The position numbers and the translations under genes were made by a program. A stretch of DNA of 49,997 bases from the NCBI RefSeq assembly GCF_013870525.1, contig NZ_JACBXD010000059.1:1-49997 (forward strand), written 5' to 3'. How positions within the stretch are numbered: position 1 is the stretch's first letter; each line of letters begins with the position of its first letter. The notes under the pieces were generated by a model. It saw nothing but the letters and a program-made list of their open reading frames with translations, did no database searches and was not told where the DNA came from. This DNA is from Amycolatopsis pittospori (GTDB lineage Bacteria > Actinomycetota > Actinomycetes > Mycobacteriales > Pseudonocardiaceae). Positions 8,490 through 16,477 of this stretch are shown here, piece by piece.

Positions 8490-9572
8490 GTGAGTCTCAC
8501 CCTCGGCATCGTCGGCCTGCCCAACGTCGGCAAGTCCACCCTGTTCAACGCGCTGACCCGCAACGACGTGCTCGCCGCGAACTACCCGTTCGCGACGATC
8601 GAGCCCAACGTCGGCGTCGTCCCGCTGCCGGACCCGCGGCTGGACAAGCTCGCCGAGGTCTTCGGCTCCGAGCGGACCGTGCCCGCCGTCGTGTCCTTTG
8701 TGGACATCGCGGGCATCGTGAAGGGTGCCTCCGAGGGCGCCGGACTCGGCAACAAGTTCCTCGCGAACATCCGCGAGGCCAACGCGATCTGCCAGGTCGT
8801 CCGGGTCTTCGACGACCCGGACGTGATCCACGTCGACGACCGGATCGACCCGGGCAGCGACATCGAGACGATCAACACCGAGCTCATCCTCGCCGACCTG
8901 CAGACGCTCGACAAGGCGCTGCACCGGCTCGAGAAGGAGGCGCGGACCAAGAAGGAAGCCAAGCCCGCCCTCGACAACGCGGTCAAGGCCAAGGAGATCC
9001 TCGACTCGGGCCGGACCCTGTTCCAGGCGCAGAAGGAGGTCGACTTCGAGGCGCTGCGCGAGCTGAGCCTGCTCACCACGAAGCCGTTCCTCTACGTCTT
9101 CAACGCCGACGAGGGCATCCTCACCGACGACGCCCGTCGCGAAGAACTGGCCAAGATGGTCGCCCCCGCGGACGCGGTGTTCCTCGACGCGAAGGTCGAA
9201 TTCGAGCTGCTGGAGCTGGACGACGAAGACTCCGTGCGCGAGCTGCTGGAGTCCGTCGGCCAGCACGAGCCGGGCCTCTACTCGCTGGCCCGTGCCGGTT
9301 TCCACACCCTAGGTCTGCAGACCTACCTCACCGCCGGCCCCAAGGAATCCCGCGCCTGGACGATCCCGCAGGGCGCGACCGCCCCGCAGGCCGCCGGCGT
9401 CATCCACACCGACTTCGAGCGCGGCTTCATCAAGGCCGAGGTCGTCTCGTACGACGACCTGATCGAGAACGGTTCCATGGCCGCCGCCCGGTCCGCGGGC
9501 AAGGTGCGCATGGAGGGCAAGGACTACGTCATGTCCGACGGTGACGTGGTGGAGTTCCGCTTCAACGTCTGA
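8490..9572 (+). CDS. ychF: Redox-regulated ATPase/GTPase YchF
   Basis: This Obg-related P-loop protein (360 residues, the usual length) binds ATP and ribosomes. VSLTLGIVGLPNVGKST places the P-loop at residues 9-17. FVDIAGIVKGASEGAGLGN is the G3/switch region, then comes a helical coiled-coil domain (about 130-200) and a C-terminal TGS domain ending VVEFRFNV. GTG 8490 is the expected start. A TAGACT -10-like hexamer (8476-8481) ends 8 nt before it, suggesting a leaderless transcript. The last 23 coding bases recur at 11475-11497, so the 3' end looks like an integration target. Confidence 0.95.
   Translation: MSLTLGIVGLPNVGKSTLFNALTRNDVLAANYPFATIEPNVGVVPLPDPRLDKLAEVFGSERTVPAVVSFVDIAGIVKGASEGAGLGNKFLANIREANAICQVVRVFDDPDVIHVDDRIDPGSDIETINTELILADLQTLDKALHRLEKEARTKKEAKPALDNAVKAKEILDSGRTLFQAQKEVDFEALRELSLLTTKPFLYVFNADEGILTDDARREELAKMVAPADAVFLDAKVEFELLELDDEDSVRELLESVGQHEPGLYSLARAGFHTLGLQTYLTAGPKESRAWTIPQGATAPQAAGVIHTDFERGFIKAEVVSYDDLIENGSMAAARSAGKVRMEGKDYVMSDGDVVEFRFNV
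9548..9570 (+). repeat. 23-bp direct repeat, left copy (ychF 3' end)
   Basis: The 23 bases beginning GGTGGAGTTCCGC and ending AACGTCT encode the last residues of YchF. They are repeated exactly at 11475-11497. The two copies enclose about 1.9 kb carrying the antitoxin/toxin genes. This resembles attachment sites of elements that integrate at the 3' end of a housekeeping gene and restore it. Confidence 0.7.
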
Positions 9573-9617
9573 TCGATCGAGGCAACTTTGCGGTCTGCGG
9601 TTCACCGCATGGAGTGG

Positions 9618-9653
9618 CTGTTCGGTGTTCGGTATTGACCGAACGCCGAACAG
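9618..9653. promoter_or_regulatory. 36-bp dyad directly upstream of the antitoxin-like gene
   Basis: CTGTTCGGTGTTCGGT (9618-9633) and ACCGAACGCCGAACAG (9638-9653) pair with one mismatch across four bases. Each arm contains a tandem GTTCGGT-type heptamer. The dyad abuts the ATG at 9655. Autoregulatory operators made of inverted repeats are known for AbiEi antitoxins, so this is a good candidate operator for the winged-helix protein encoded next. Confidence 0.6.
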
Positions 9654-9654
9654 T

Positions 9655-10719
9655 ATGGAACATATGCTCGTGGATCCCCTTCAGCGAGCGCGGAATGCTC
9701 TGGATGCCCTGACCAGCGCGGTCGGGTCACTGGGGCTCTCCACACGTCAGGGAGATGTCGATGCGCCCCCCGGCCGCGATCTCGTCATCGCGTTTCCTGA
9801 CGGCAGGGAAGTCGGCCTTCAGGTCAAGACGGTCGCGTTGATCACGACCGACAGCTTGCCCGGTCTGCTCCGTCGCTGGTCGACGAGCGAGATCGAGGGA
9901 GGCAGCGTGGTGGTGGCGGACAGGATTACGGCGGAGGCGCGGAGCACCCTCAACCAGGCTGGTTGGGGATGGCTGGACCTACGCGGCCATCTGAGGCTTA
10001 CCGGTCCCGGGCTGTTCATAGACTCGGATGTTCCCGTCCTCGTAGGGCCGGAGACGGACCGGCAGGGGATCATCGGCCGGGTCGGTATCGAGCTCGCCGC
10101 TCTGCTGCTGCTCGACCCCGCTCGGCGGATCGGTGTTCGTGCGGCTGCTGCCGCGTTGTCTCGCGCGCCCAGTTCGATCTCCGAAACCTTCGCGGCATTG
10201 CGAGGCGCGGGACTCGTGGATGAAGACAACAAGCCGGTTCTGCCTGCACTTTTCTGGGAGCTCGCCGAGCACTGGAAGCCGGTCAGCCGTGATGTGGCGA
10301 GTGTCCCTGCTCCGGACGGAGGACGGGAAAACGCCGCGCTCCGGTTGGGCATGGACGACGTCGAATCGAACGTTGGATGGGCCTTGACCGACACTGTCGC
10401 GGCCGCGGCCTACGGTGCACCTGTATCCATCCGTGCTGATCACCCGCCGGATTTCTACGTTCCTGATCAGGGCACGCTGAGACGATCCGTGCAACTGCTG
10501 GGGACGGCCACGACGGCCACCATGCGGGCGGGTCGTGTCCGTATCGCCCCGGTGCCGCTGGTGTGCGCTCGTCGCATAGATGCCACAGAGTGGTCGGACG
10601 AGAAGTGGCCGCTGGCGAATCCGCTGTTCGTCGCCCTGGATCTGGCGCAGGATCCGGGGCGAGGTGCGGAAATCCTTGACGGCTGGACTCCTGAGACGGT
10701 CGGGGCCCGTGTCTGGTGA
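9655..10719 (+). CDS. Winged-helix protein, probable antitoxin of an AbiE-like (type IV) pair
   Basis: The 354-residue product from ATG 9655 has an N-terminal alpha/beta region with GRDLVIAFPDGREVGLQVKT (about 40-60), like a degenerate nuclease-type fold. GWGWLDLRGHLRL (about 101-113) is a segment I associate with AbiEi-type actinobacterial proteins. A winged helix follows (about 140-190, RIGVRAAAAALSRAPSSIS), then a domain ending in ANPLFVALDLAQDPGRGAEIL. The next gene encodes a nucleotidyltransferase and overlaps it, as in AbiEi/AbiEii modules. ATG 9664 and GTG 9670 are alternative starts; no ribosome-binding site is obvious. Base composition is visibly less G+C-rich than the flanks. The fold reading and antitoxin role are inferred from pattern and context. 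Confidence 0.55.
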   Translation: MEHMLVDPLQRARNALDALTSAVGSLGLSTRQGDVDAPPGRDLVIAFPDGREVGLQVKTVALITTDSLPGLLRRWSTSEIEGGSVVVADRITAEARSTLNQAGWGWLDLRGHLRLTGPGLFIDSDVPVLVGPETDRQGIIGRVGIELAALLLLDPARRIGVRAAAAALSRAPSSISETFAALRGAGLVDEDNKPVLPALFWELAEHWKPVSRDVASVPAPDGGRENAALRLGMDDVESNVGWALTDTVAAAAYGAPVSIRADHPPDFYVPDQGTLRRSVQLLGTATTATMRAGRVRIAPVPLVCARRIDATEWSDEKWPLANPLFVALDLAQDPGRGAEILDGWTPETVGARVW

Positions 10720-11384
10720 ACCGGCGGTCGTGGTTCTCGCTGGCAGGTCGATGACCCAGATCGTCAGCGCGATACCCGTGGTCGCCGAGCAGACGGGACG
10801 TCCGGTAGTGCTTGTGGGCGGTCTTGCCGTCATGTGCCGGCTGACGACGCCGTACCGGGTGACAACCGACCTCGACACGGTTGATCGTCGGGCCGAGAAC
10901 GAGGACTCTCAGCTGCAACTCCTCGTGGCGGCCGGTGCGACGCCGAGCGGGCCGGCCGGTGCTTTGGTCCGTACCCCGTGGGGTGAGGTGCAGGTCGACG
11001 TGCTTGAGGTTACCGACGCAGACATCGATGAACTTCCGGATGACCCGACCGATCGCCTTCATGTCCAAGCTCCTGCTCAGCGCGGAGGGGATTCCGCCCC
11101 TCGCAGTGCGAGTAGCCGAACCGGGTCCCATTATCGCGATGAAACTGCAGTCGATAATGAATCGCGGCGCCGCCAAAGAGGGGACGGATCTCCTGGACGT
11201 CGTGCGCATCACGCTTGACCGCACCTGCGGGCCGGTGTCGCGAGATCAGCTTGAGTCCGCTGAAGCGCAGTTACGCGCCGACGCACTCCTTCATACTCGA
11301 CAATGGTTCGATCGGTTTGAAGCTCAATCGCTGAGAAGATCAGAGCCGTGCCCGAGGGTCGGGATGTGGAGATCGACGACTTGA
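10709..11384 (+). pseudogene. Frameshifted nucleotidyltransferase, AbiEii-like toxin
   Basis: The first part (frame of GTG 10709, or ATG 10751) reads PVVLVGGLAVMCRLTTPYR then TTDLDTVDRR, the GG...DxD signature of nucleotidyltransferase toxins. It continues to DELPDDPTDRLHV (about 11065). The similarity then resumes one base later in another frame as KLLLSAEGIPPLAVRV, AMKLQSIMNRGAAKEGTDLLD and VVRITLD, ending at 11384. Removing one C near 11066 would join the parts. No slippery heptamer is visible, so this is an inactivating frameshift or a base-call error. Overlap with the antitoxin-like gene (11 bp) indicates one operon. Confidence 0.65.
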
Positions 11385-11474
11385 GGTTGGTCGGTGACCT
11401 GCTCGCCGGGGCGCTCGACCGGCCATGAGACCGCTTGGTCGGTGGCCGGCTGACGCTGTTCCGGCGGGCAATTC

Positions 11475-11497
11475 GGTGGAGTTCCGCTTCAACGTCT
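11475..11497 (+). repeat. 23-bp direct repeat, right copy
   Basis: This exact copy of 9548-9570 again reads VEFRFNV, but with TAG instead of TGA as the following stop. The 11385-11474 stretch before it contains no recognisable gene; a short frame from GTG 11348 (VPEGRDVEIDDL, ending 11428) could be debris. It marks the probable right boundary of the insert. Confidence 0.7.
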
Positions 11498-11614
11498 AGT
11501 CGGGCGTTCCTGCCATCGAGCTCCCCAAGCCGGCGCATACGCGACCTCGAAGGTGACGACGAGTTCAGACGCTCGGCCTGTTCGCGGTGACTTCGAGGAA
11601 TCTCTGATGGAGAT

Positions 11615-12010
11615 TCACCGGCGTTCTGATCGAGAAGGCCGCACCCAGCGGCGCAGCGCGTCGATGGTGGTTTCCGGTGAGGTGTTGAAGCAGAACACGA
11701 TCCCGGGGACGAGGTCGTTGAGCAGGTTCACGACCCGTTCGAACAGCAGGGTGTGCTCAGGCGCCATCCGCAGGCCCGCGCCGATCATCACCACCCCGAC
11801 CGGGTCGGCGGCGACGGTTTCGCGGATCGTCTTCTCCGCCTCCTCCGGGTCGGCGGAGACCTGGCAGGACACGATGTCGAACCCCGCGTCGCGCAGAGCC
11901 GCCTCGCCCGCCGCGATCCGGGCTGTCAGCGCCGCTTCGTCGATGCCGGGGTAACGGCTGTAGTCGATGGCGCTCGGGTGCAGCCCGAGCGACAGGATGC
12001 CGGTCACCAT
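11615..12010 (-). CDS. Conserved hypothetical cytosolic protein, 131 residues
   Basis: The product starts MVTGILSLGLHPSAIDYSRYPG and contains a Rossmann-like alternation: VSCQVSADPEEAEKTI, then VGVVMIGAGLRMAPEHTLLFERVVNLLNDL, then GIVFCFNTSPETT. I recognise the pattern from actinobacterial hypothetical proteins that often accompany oxidoreductases, but no function is known to me. Its ATG overlaps the stop of the upstream SDR gene by 7 bp, so it is probably translated from the same mRNA and may assist or act on the same substrate class. Confidence 0.7.
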   Translation of the reverse strand: MVTGILSLGLHPSAIDYSRYPGIDEAALTARIAAGEAALRDAGFDIVSCQVSADPEEAEKTIRETVAADPVGVVMIGAGLRMAPEHTLLFERVVNLLNDLVPGIVFCFNTSPETTIDALRRWVRPSRSERR

Positions 12011-12720
12011 GGGGCCGTCCCCTCTCTGTCGAAGAAACCGCCGGTCGGCCCGTCCGGGCCGATCCCGGCCAGCCGGACGATCGCGTCGCTGCCCTCGGTC
12101 ACCGTCTGGAAGCCGGCGTGGCCGGTGAGGTCGGTCGCGGTGTAGCCGGGGTCTACGGCGTTGACCCGGATCCCGTCCAGGGCGCGGGCGTACTGCACGG
12201 TGATCATGTTCAGCGCGGCCTTCGAGGCGGGGTAACCGAGTTGCGGGGGCACCAAGCCGGACCAGCGTGGATCGTTCGACACGGTGAATGATCCCATCCC
12301 GCTGGTGACCATCACGATTCTGGGATTCTCGGCGGCGCGCAGAAGCGGCAGGAAGGCGTTCGTCACCCGGATCGGGCCGAAGACGTTCACCTCGAACACG
12401 TCACGCAGTGAACCGGCCGTCGTTTCCGCCGGCGGGCTCGTCGGGCCGCCGACACCGGCGTTGTTCACGAGCACGTCCAGGCGGCCGGCTTCTCTCTTCA
12501 CGAAGTCCGCGGCCATCGCCACGGACTCGCCGGAGGTCACGTCGAGCGGAACGAACCGCACGTCCAACCCTTCCTCGGCCAGTTCCGCCACCGCCGAACC
12601 GCCGCGTCCGGGATCACGGGCCGCGAGGAACACGTCCCATCCCCGGGCCGCGAACCGGCGCACGGCTTCCCGGCCCAGTCCTTTGTTCGCCCCGGTGACC
12701 AGGGCGATCGTCGTTGTCAT
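12004..12720 (-). CDS. Short-chain dehydrogenase/reductase (SDR)
   Basis: The 238-residue classical SDR has the nucleotide motif TGANKGLG (9-16), DVTSGES, and NNAG in DVLVNNAGVGG. The catalytic Ser is in MVTSGMGSF and Tyr/Lys in YPASKAAL (YxxxK), with the typical NAVDPGYTATDLTG near the end. It should reduce or oxidise a carbonyl/alcohol with NAD(P)H; the substrate is unknown. ATG 12720 is chosen because MTTTIALVTGANKG is the standard SDR start, although the frame is open further upstream. It is divergent from an XRE/MmyB regulator that probably controls it, a very common actinobacterial arrangement. Confidence 0.9.
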   Translation of the reverse strand: MTTTIALVTGANKGLGREAVRRFAARGWDVFLAARDPGRGGSAVAELAEEGLDVRFVPLDVTSGESVAMAADFVKREAGRLDVLVNNAGVGGPTSPPAETTAGSLRDVFEVNVFGPIRVTNAFLPLLRAAENPRIVMVTSGMGSFTVSNDPRWSGLVPPQLGYPASKAALNMITVQYARALDGIRVNAVDPGYTATDLTGHAGFQTVTEGSDAIVRLAGIGPDGPTGGFFDREGTAPW

Positions 12721-12821
12721 GGCCGTAGCCTCGCCGCCGCACCGCCTGGGTGCCAGGACCGCCGACGCATGGGATCGGCCGTACCACCCCGAGCGGCCGC
12801 CCGTCGGGCAGGATCGAGGTG

Positions 12822-13658
12822 ATGGACAGATCCGAACTCGCCGCCGTGCTGCGTACGGCACGGTCACGCGTCAAACCCGCCGATGTCGGCCTGCCCGCCG
12901 GTCCGCGCAGGCAGGTGCCGGGACTGCGCCGCGAGGAGGTCGCCCAGCTCGCGGGCCTCGGTGTCGACTACGTGATCCGGCTCGAGCAGGGCCGGGGTCC
13001 CAGGCCGTCGACTCAGGTGCTCGGCGCGCTGGCCAGGGCACTGCGGCTGTCCGACGACGACCGCGACACGCTGTTCCGGCTCGCCGGCTCGGCGCCCCCG
13101 CAGGCCGGCCGTGTCCCGATGCATGTCCGGCCGAGTGTGCTGCGGCTGTTGGACCGGATGTCGGATCTGCCCGCCCTCGTCCTTTCGGCGAAATCCGACG
13201 TGCTCGCCTGGAACCCGCTCGCGACCGCGTTGTTCGGCGACTTCTCCGAGTTGCCGCCCGCGCGACGGAACCTCATCCGGCAGCGGTTTCTCGGCACCGG
13301 CGTCGGCCGCGTCACCCTGTCACCCGACTCCGACTCGGCCGCCGACTGCGTCGGCTGCCTGCGGACCGCCCGAGCCCGCTACCCGGACGACCCCGACCTC
13401 GCCCGCCTCATCGCCGACCTGCGCACCGGCAGCGCACCGTTCGACAGCCTGTGGCAAGCCGCGCGCTCCGGGCGGCTACGCGCCGGCAGTACCACCATCA
13501 AGCACTCGGAACTCGGCCCGCTCACCCTCGACTGCGACGTCCTCCTGGTTCCCGAGACCGACCAGACCGTCCTGGTCTACTCGGCCGAACCCGGTACGTC
13601 CTCGGCGTCGGCGCTGGAACTGCTCCGCGTCACCGGCCTCGAACAGTTCACCTACTGA
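12822..13658 (+). CDS. XRE-family regulator with MmyB-like ligand-binding domain
   Basis: The 278-residue protein has an N-terminal helix-turn-helix (about 25-85, RREEVAQLAGLGVDYVIRLEQGRGPRPSTQVLGALARAL). A PAS-like MmyB domain follows (about 105-270) with LSAKSDVLAWNPLATALFGDF, HSELGPLTLDCDVLLVP and DQTVLVYSAEPGT. Such proteins usually repress a divergent oxidoreductase gene and respond to a fatty-acid-like or other small ligand. ATG 12822 starts right before SELAAVLRTARSR, with GAGGTG just upstream. It shares the 101-bp promoter region with the SDR operon. Confidence 0.9.
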   Translation: MDRSELAAVLRTARSRVKPADVGLPAGPRRQVPGLRREEVAQLAGLGVDYVIRLEQGRGPRPSTQVLGALARALRLSDDDRDTLFRLAGSAPPQAGRVPMHVRPSVLRLLDRMSDLPALVLSAKSDVLAWNPLATALFGDFSELPPARRNLIRQRFLGTGVGRVTLSPDSDSAADCVGCLRTARARYPDDPDLARLIADLRTGSAPFDSLWQAARSGRLRAGSTTIKHSELGPLTLDCDVLLVPETDQTVLVYSAEPGTSSASALELLRVTGLEQFTY

Positions 13659-13696
13659 CGTTCGTCTCCGCGAGCTTGATCACAGTGGTGAGGACC

Positions 13697-14575
13697 ATGT
13701 CGATCAGGCTCGTTCCAGCAGGATCCGCCCCCGTAACCTGTCGGGGTTCTCTTCTCTCTTCCGGAACCGGGGTCGTCTTGGTCAGCTTGGAAACCCGGCG
13801 GAAAACGCCGGGTCGTTCGTCGTGGGCGCTGTTCTCGGCCTTGGGGTTCCTGGCTCTGTACGCGCTGTCCAACCTGACGCCTTTCGGCCAGCGGGCCGAG
13901 AACCTGCTCCTCGACGGCACCACGGATCAGACCTTGATCTACGAGGTCTACCGGACCGGGTTCCTCCCCGCCTTGAGCCTCGAATACGAGACCATGGCCG
14001 TCGGTATCGGCGCCGCGGTGCTGATCGCCGCCTGGCGCCGCCGGTGGCGGGATCTGGCGACCGTGATCGTCGCGACCCCCGTCGCCGTCTACTCGACCCG
14101 GATCTTCAAGGACGCCGCGCCCCGGCCCGATCTCGTCGGCGCCGTCCACGGTCTCACCGAGCGGAGCTACCCGAGTGGACATTTCGCCGTCGCGGCCGCG
14201 GTTTCGGTCGCGTTGCTGATCGTCGTACCACGGACCTGGCTCCGGTGGGTCGCTCCGGTGCTCCTCAGCTGGACGTCGGCGGTCGGCGGCGCGGTGCTGA
14301 CGATGATGTGGCACCGGCCCAGTGACGTCCTGGGCGGCGCGTTGCTGGTGGCGGCGGTCTTCCTGCTGGCCGGCGCGGTGCTCTCGAAGACGACCGAAGA
14401 ACGGGAAAAGGTGTGGCGGCCGTCCGTCCCGGTCGTGGTGGTGGGTATCGGGATCACCGTCGCGAGCGCCTGGCGGGATCCGTACACCTGGACGGTCCCG
14501 TTCTCCGTGGTCACCGCGGTGCTCGCGACCGCGTTCCTGGGGTACGTCGCGCTGCGGTGTCGGACCGAGAGCTAG
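13697..14575 (+). CDS. PAP2-family membrane phosphatase
   Basis: The protein (292 residues from ATG 13697) has about six hydrophobic segments and all three phosphatidic-acid-phosphatase motifs: KDAAPRP (motif 1), YPSGH (motif 2) and MWHRPSDVLGG (motif 3, HxxxD-type). It should dephosphorylate a lipid or isoprenoid phosphate at the membrane. The start is uncertain: the first 25 residues (MSIRLVPAG...) are not family-like, and translation could begin nearer VSLETRRKT (about 13780). It is convergent with the next gene, their ends overlapping by 4 bp with no hairpin. Confidence 0.82.
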   Translation: MSIRLVPAGSAPVTCRGSLLSSGTGVVLVSLETRRKTPGRSSWALFSALGFLALYALSNLTPFGQRAENLLLDGTTDQTLIYEVYRTGFLPALSLEYETMAVGIGAAVLIAAWRRRWRDLATVIVATPVAVYSTRIFKDAAPRPDLVGAVHGLTERSYPSGHFAVAAAVSVALLIVVPRTWLRWVAPVLLSWTSAVGGAVLTMMWHRPSDVLGGALLVAAVFLLAGAVLSKTTEEREKVWRPSVPVVVVGIGITVASAWRDPYTWTVPFSVVTAVLATAFLGYVALRCRTES

Positions 14576-15003
14576 AGAACCGCCCGCAGGAGCGCCACGA
14601 AGCCGGCGATCCCGAAGAGCGCCAGCCCGCCGGTCCAGATCCGGTATGACCGCAGCCGGATCAGCCGACGGCGTGACTGGCCGGCGTTCCGCGCCCTGAC
14701 TTCGCCCGTCGCGAAGATCTCTTGCCAGCCGTGGTTCTGCTCGATGCGATGCAGCACCACCGAGTCGGTTACCTCGTTCTGTCGCTGGCGAAGCAGTAGC
14801 TGGATCGACATCGCCGACACGATCATCGAGAGCAGCCCCGCGACGGCGGCGGCGAACGGCGTCGATCGTGCCCCGTAGGCGAGTGACAGCAGGAAGGACT
14901 GCGCTGTCAAGGAGAGCGTCGGAACCTGCCACTGGATCAGATTGGCACCTCGGGTGAGATCTCGTGAGTGGTAAGGACGGTTAGAACCGTCCTTACCACT
15001 CAC
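14572..15003 (-). CDS. Small membrane protein whose start lies inside a family A hairpin
   Basis: The body reads NLIQWQVPTLSLTAQSFLLSLAYG, a membrane helix (FAAAVAGLLSMIVSAMSIQLLL), a soluble segment with VLHRIEQNHGWQEIF, then a last helix (WTGGLALFGIAGFVALL). I have seen LIQWQVPxLSLTAQ in uncharacterised actinobacterial proteins. The only in-frame start before this core is the GTG at 15003, within the hairpin at 14962-15005, so the first 14 or so residues would be encoded by repeat DNA. Either the element supplied a new start or the gene is 5'-truncated and dead. It is codirectional with and 9 bp after the M28 peptidase gene. Confidence 0.6.
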   Translation of the reverse strand: MSGKDGSNRPYHSRDLTRGANLIQWQVPTLSLTAQSFLLSLAYGARSTPFAAAVAGLLSMIVSAMSIQLLLRQRQNEVTDSVVLHRIEQNHGWQEIFATGEVRARNAGQSRRRLIRLRSYRIWTGGLALFGIAGFVALLRAVL

Positions 15004-15005
15004 GA
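14962..15005. repeat. Family A hairpin, perfect 21-bp arms
   Basis: The arm starting TCGTGAGTGGTAAGG (14962-14982) pairs exactly with 14985-15005 across the two-base loop AG. The outer ten bases and the TTAGAA centre match the copy at 34508-34553, while the inner stem differs. It lies between the M28 peptidase gene and the membrane protein gene and overlaps the latter's only start. Confidence 0.8.
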
Positions 15006-15011
15006 CGTCCG

Positions 15012-16373
15012 CTACTTCCGCAGCAGGCTGTACGCCGCCGACCCGATCAACTCCAGCGAAACCTGAAGCCGCTCAAGGGAGACGTTGTCCTTGATGGTGT
15101 CTTCCGGCGTGTGATAGGTCGGCTCCAGCAGCGCCGGGCCGCTCTCGCCGCGCCAGCTGAAGTTGCCCGACGCGATCCCGCGCTCGAAGAACGGCACGTG
15201 GTCGCTCGAACCGCGCGCGACCGGGCCCTTGACCCGCGGGTCGTACCCGAGTCGCTTGGCCGCGGCGTTGACGGCCGCGGTCGTGGCGTTGTCGGCGCCG
15301 TCGACCGAAAGCAGCCAGTAGGTGATCGCCGGGTCCCAGCTGGTGGCGACCATGTCGTTCTGGAAGCAGCCCGCGATCCGCTTCGCCTCCGGGTCGGTCA
15401 GGTTCGAGACGTAGTGCCGCGAACCGATCAGCCCGTACTCCTCCGAACCCCACAGCGCGAACCGCAGCGTCTTGTTCGTCGGCAGGTATCGCAGGACGCG
15501 CGCGAGTTCGAGGCACAGCACGGTTCCGCTGCCGTCGTCGTTGGCGCCGGGGGAGCCGGGGACGCTGTCGTAGTGCGCGGTCACCATGACCACACCGTCG
15601 TCCTTGCCGGGGAAGGTGGCCGGGCGTTCGGCGATGACGTTGTACGACGTCAGGTTCTTGTGGTGGACGGCTGACGCCTTCACCTTGACCGAGCCCTTGG
15701 CGAGCCGTTCGCGCAGGCGTTCCACCTGCACCTGGGCCAGGCCGAGCACCGGGACGGTGACCGGGGTGGTGAGGGTCGGGGAGAACGCCGACAGTTTGCG
15801 CGCGGGGTCGGCGCCGACCCGGCCGAGCAGGACCGCGACGGCGCCGCGCTGCGCGGCGGTGAGGTACGCGTCGGCCTTGTTCGTGACGGCCGCGATCAGC
15901 ACGATCTTGCCGGTCAGATCATCCGGAAGGGTGGTCCCGTCACCGGCATCGACGACGACGGCCTCGCGCGTGACGTCCTGCGCGCCCTGCGGCGACGAGC
16001 CGGTCTGCCAGCTGTCGCGGCCGACGGTCAGGCCGCCGAGGAACTTGTCGGCGATCGGGAACGGCTGCAGCGTGACCTGGTAACGCAGCTCGCGCAGCAC
16101 CTTCGCGATGTAGTCCCTGGCGCGCAACTCGCCTTCGGTACCGGCGATCCGGGGGCCGATCTTGTCGCTGAGCACCCGCAGGTGCTCCAGCGCCCGCCGC
16201 GACCGGACCCGCGCGATCACGGGGTAGTCGCCGAAGTCCAGCGACGGCGGGAACTGCGCGCCCGGACGCTGCTGCGTGGCCGCGGCGGCGGTGCCGGGGT
16301 TCAGCCCGATCGTCGCCGCGCCCGCCAGTGCCACCGCGCCCGCGAGCACCTCACGCCTGCGCAGACCAGCCAT
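15012..16373 (-). CDS. Secreted M28-family zinc aminopeptidase (Tat signal)
   Basis: The 453-residue precursor starts MAGLRRREVLAGAVALAGAA, a Tat-type signal (Arg-Arg-Arg then a hydrophobic core, cleavage near AAA-ATQQ). A PA-like insert follows (about 120-230). The M28 catalytic domain contains VTAHYDSVPGSPGANDDGSG (two zinc ligands), WGSEEYGLIGS (catalytic Glu), NDMV, and YHTPEDT (last His ligand). It should release N-terminal residues from peptides outside the cell. ATG 16373 gives a complete signal peptide. Next downstream is a family A hairpin, which probably terminates or stabilises the message. Confidence 0.92.
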   Translation of the reverse strand: MAGLRRREVLAGAVALAGAATIGLNPGTAAAATQQRPGAQFPPSLDFGDYPVIARVRSRRALEHLRVLSDKIGPRIAGTEGELRARDYIAKVLRELRYQVTLQPFPIADKFLGGLTVGRDSWQTGSSPQGAQDVTREAVVVDAGDGTTLPDDLTGKIVLIAAVTNKADAYLTAAQRGAVAVLLGRVGADPARKLSAFSPTLTTPVTVPVLGLAQVQVERLRERLAKGSVKVKASAVHHKNLTSYNVIAERPATFPGKDDGVVMVTAHYDSVPGSPGANDDGSGTVLCLELARVLRYLPTNKTLRFALWGSEEYGLIGSRHYVSNLTDPEAKRIAGCFQNDMVATSWDPAITYWLLSVDGADNATTAAVNAAAKRLGYDPRVKGPVARGSSDHVPFFERGIASGNFSWRGESGPALLEPTYHTPEDTIKDNVSLERLQVSLELIGSAAYSLLRK

Positions 16374-16477
16374 GGAAAACCCCTCACTTCTCGGAGAACC
16401 TTCGTTCGAGTAGCTAAGAGTCGCGCGGCGCGGAGAGCAACCTCCGATCGTCCCCTTTTTCCGGAACGTCCCCCGGT

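Noticed and set aside
11051..11070. Programmed ribosomal frameshift in the toxin gene
   Set aside because: No slippery heptamer or downstream pseudoknot-like structure is seen; a simple indel explains the frame change.
12284..13696. Long upstream extension of the PAP2 frame on the plus strand
   Set aside because: The extension overlaps the SDR (antisense) and the XRE gene in another frame and is Arg/Ala/Pro-rich; the PAP2 similarity begins only after about 13780.
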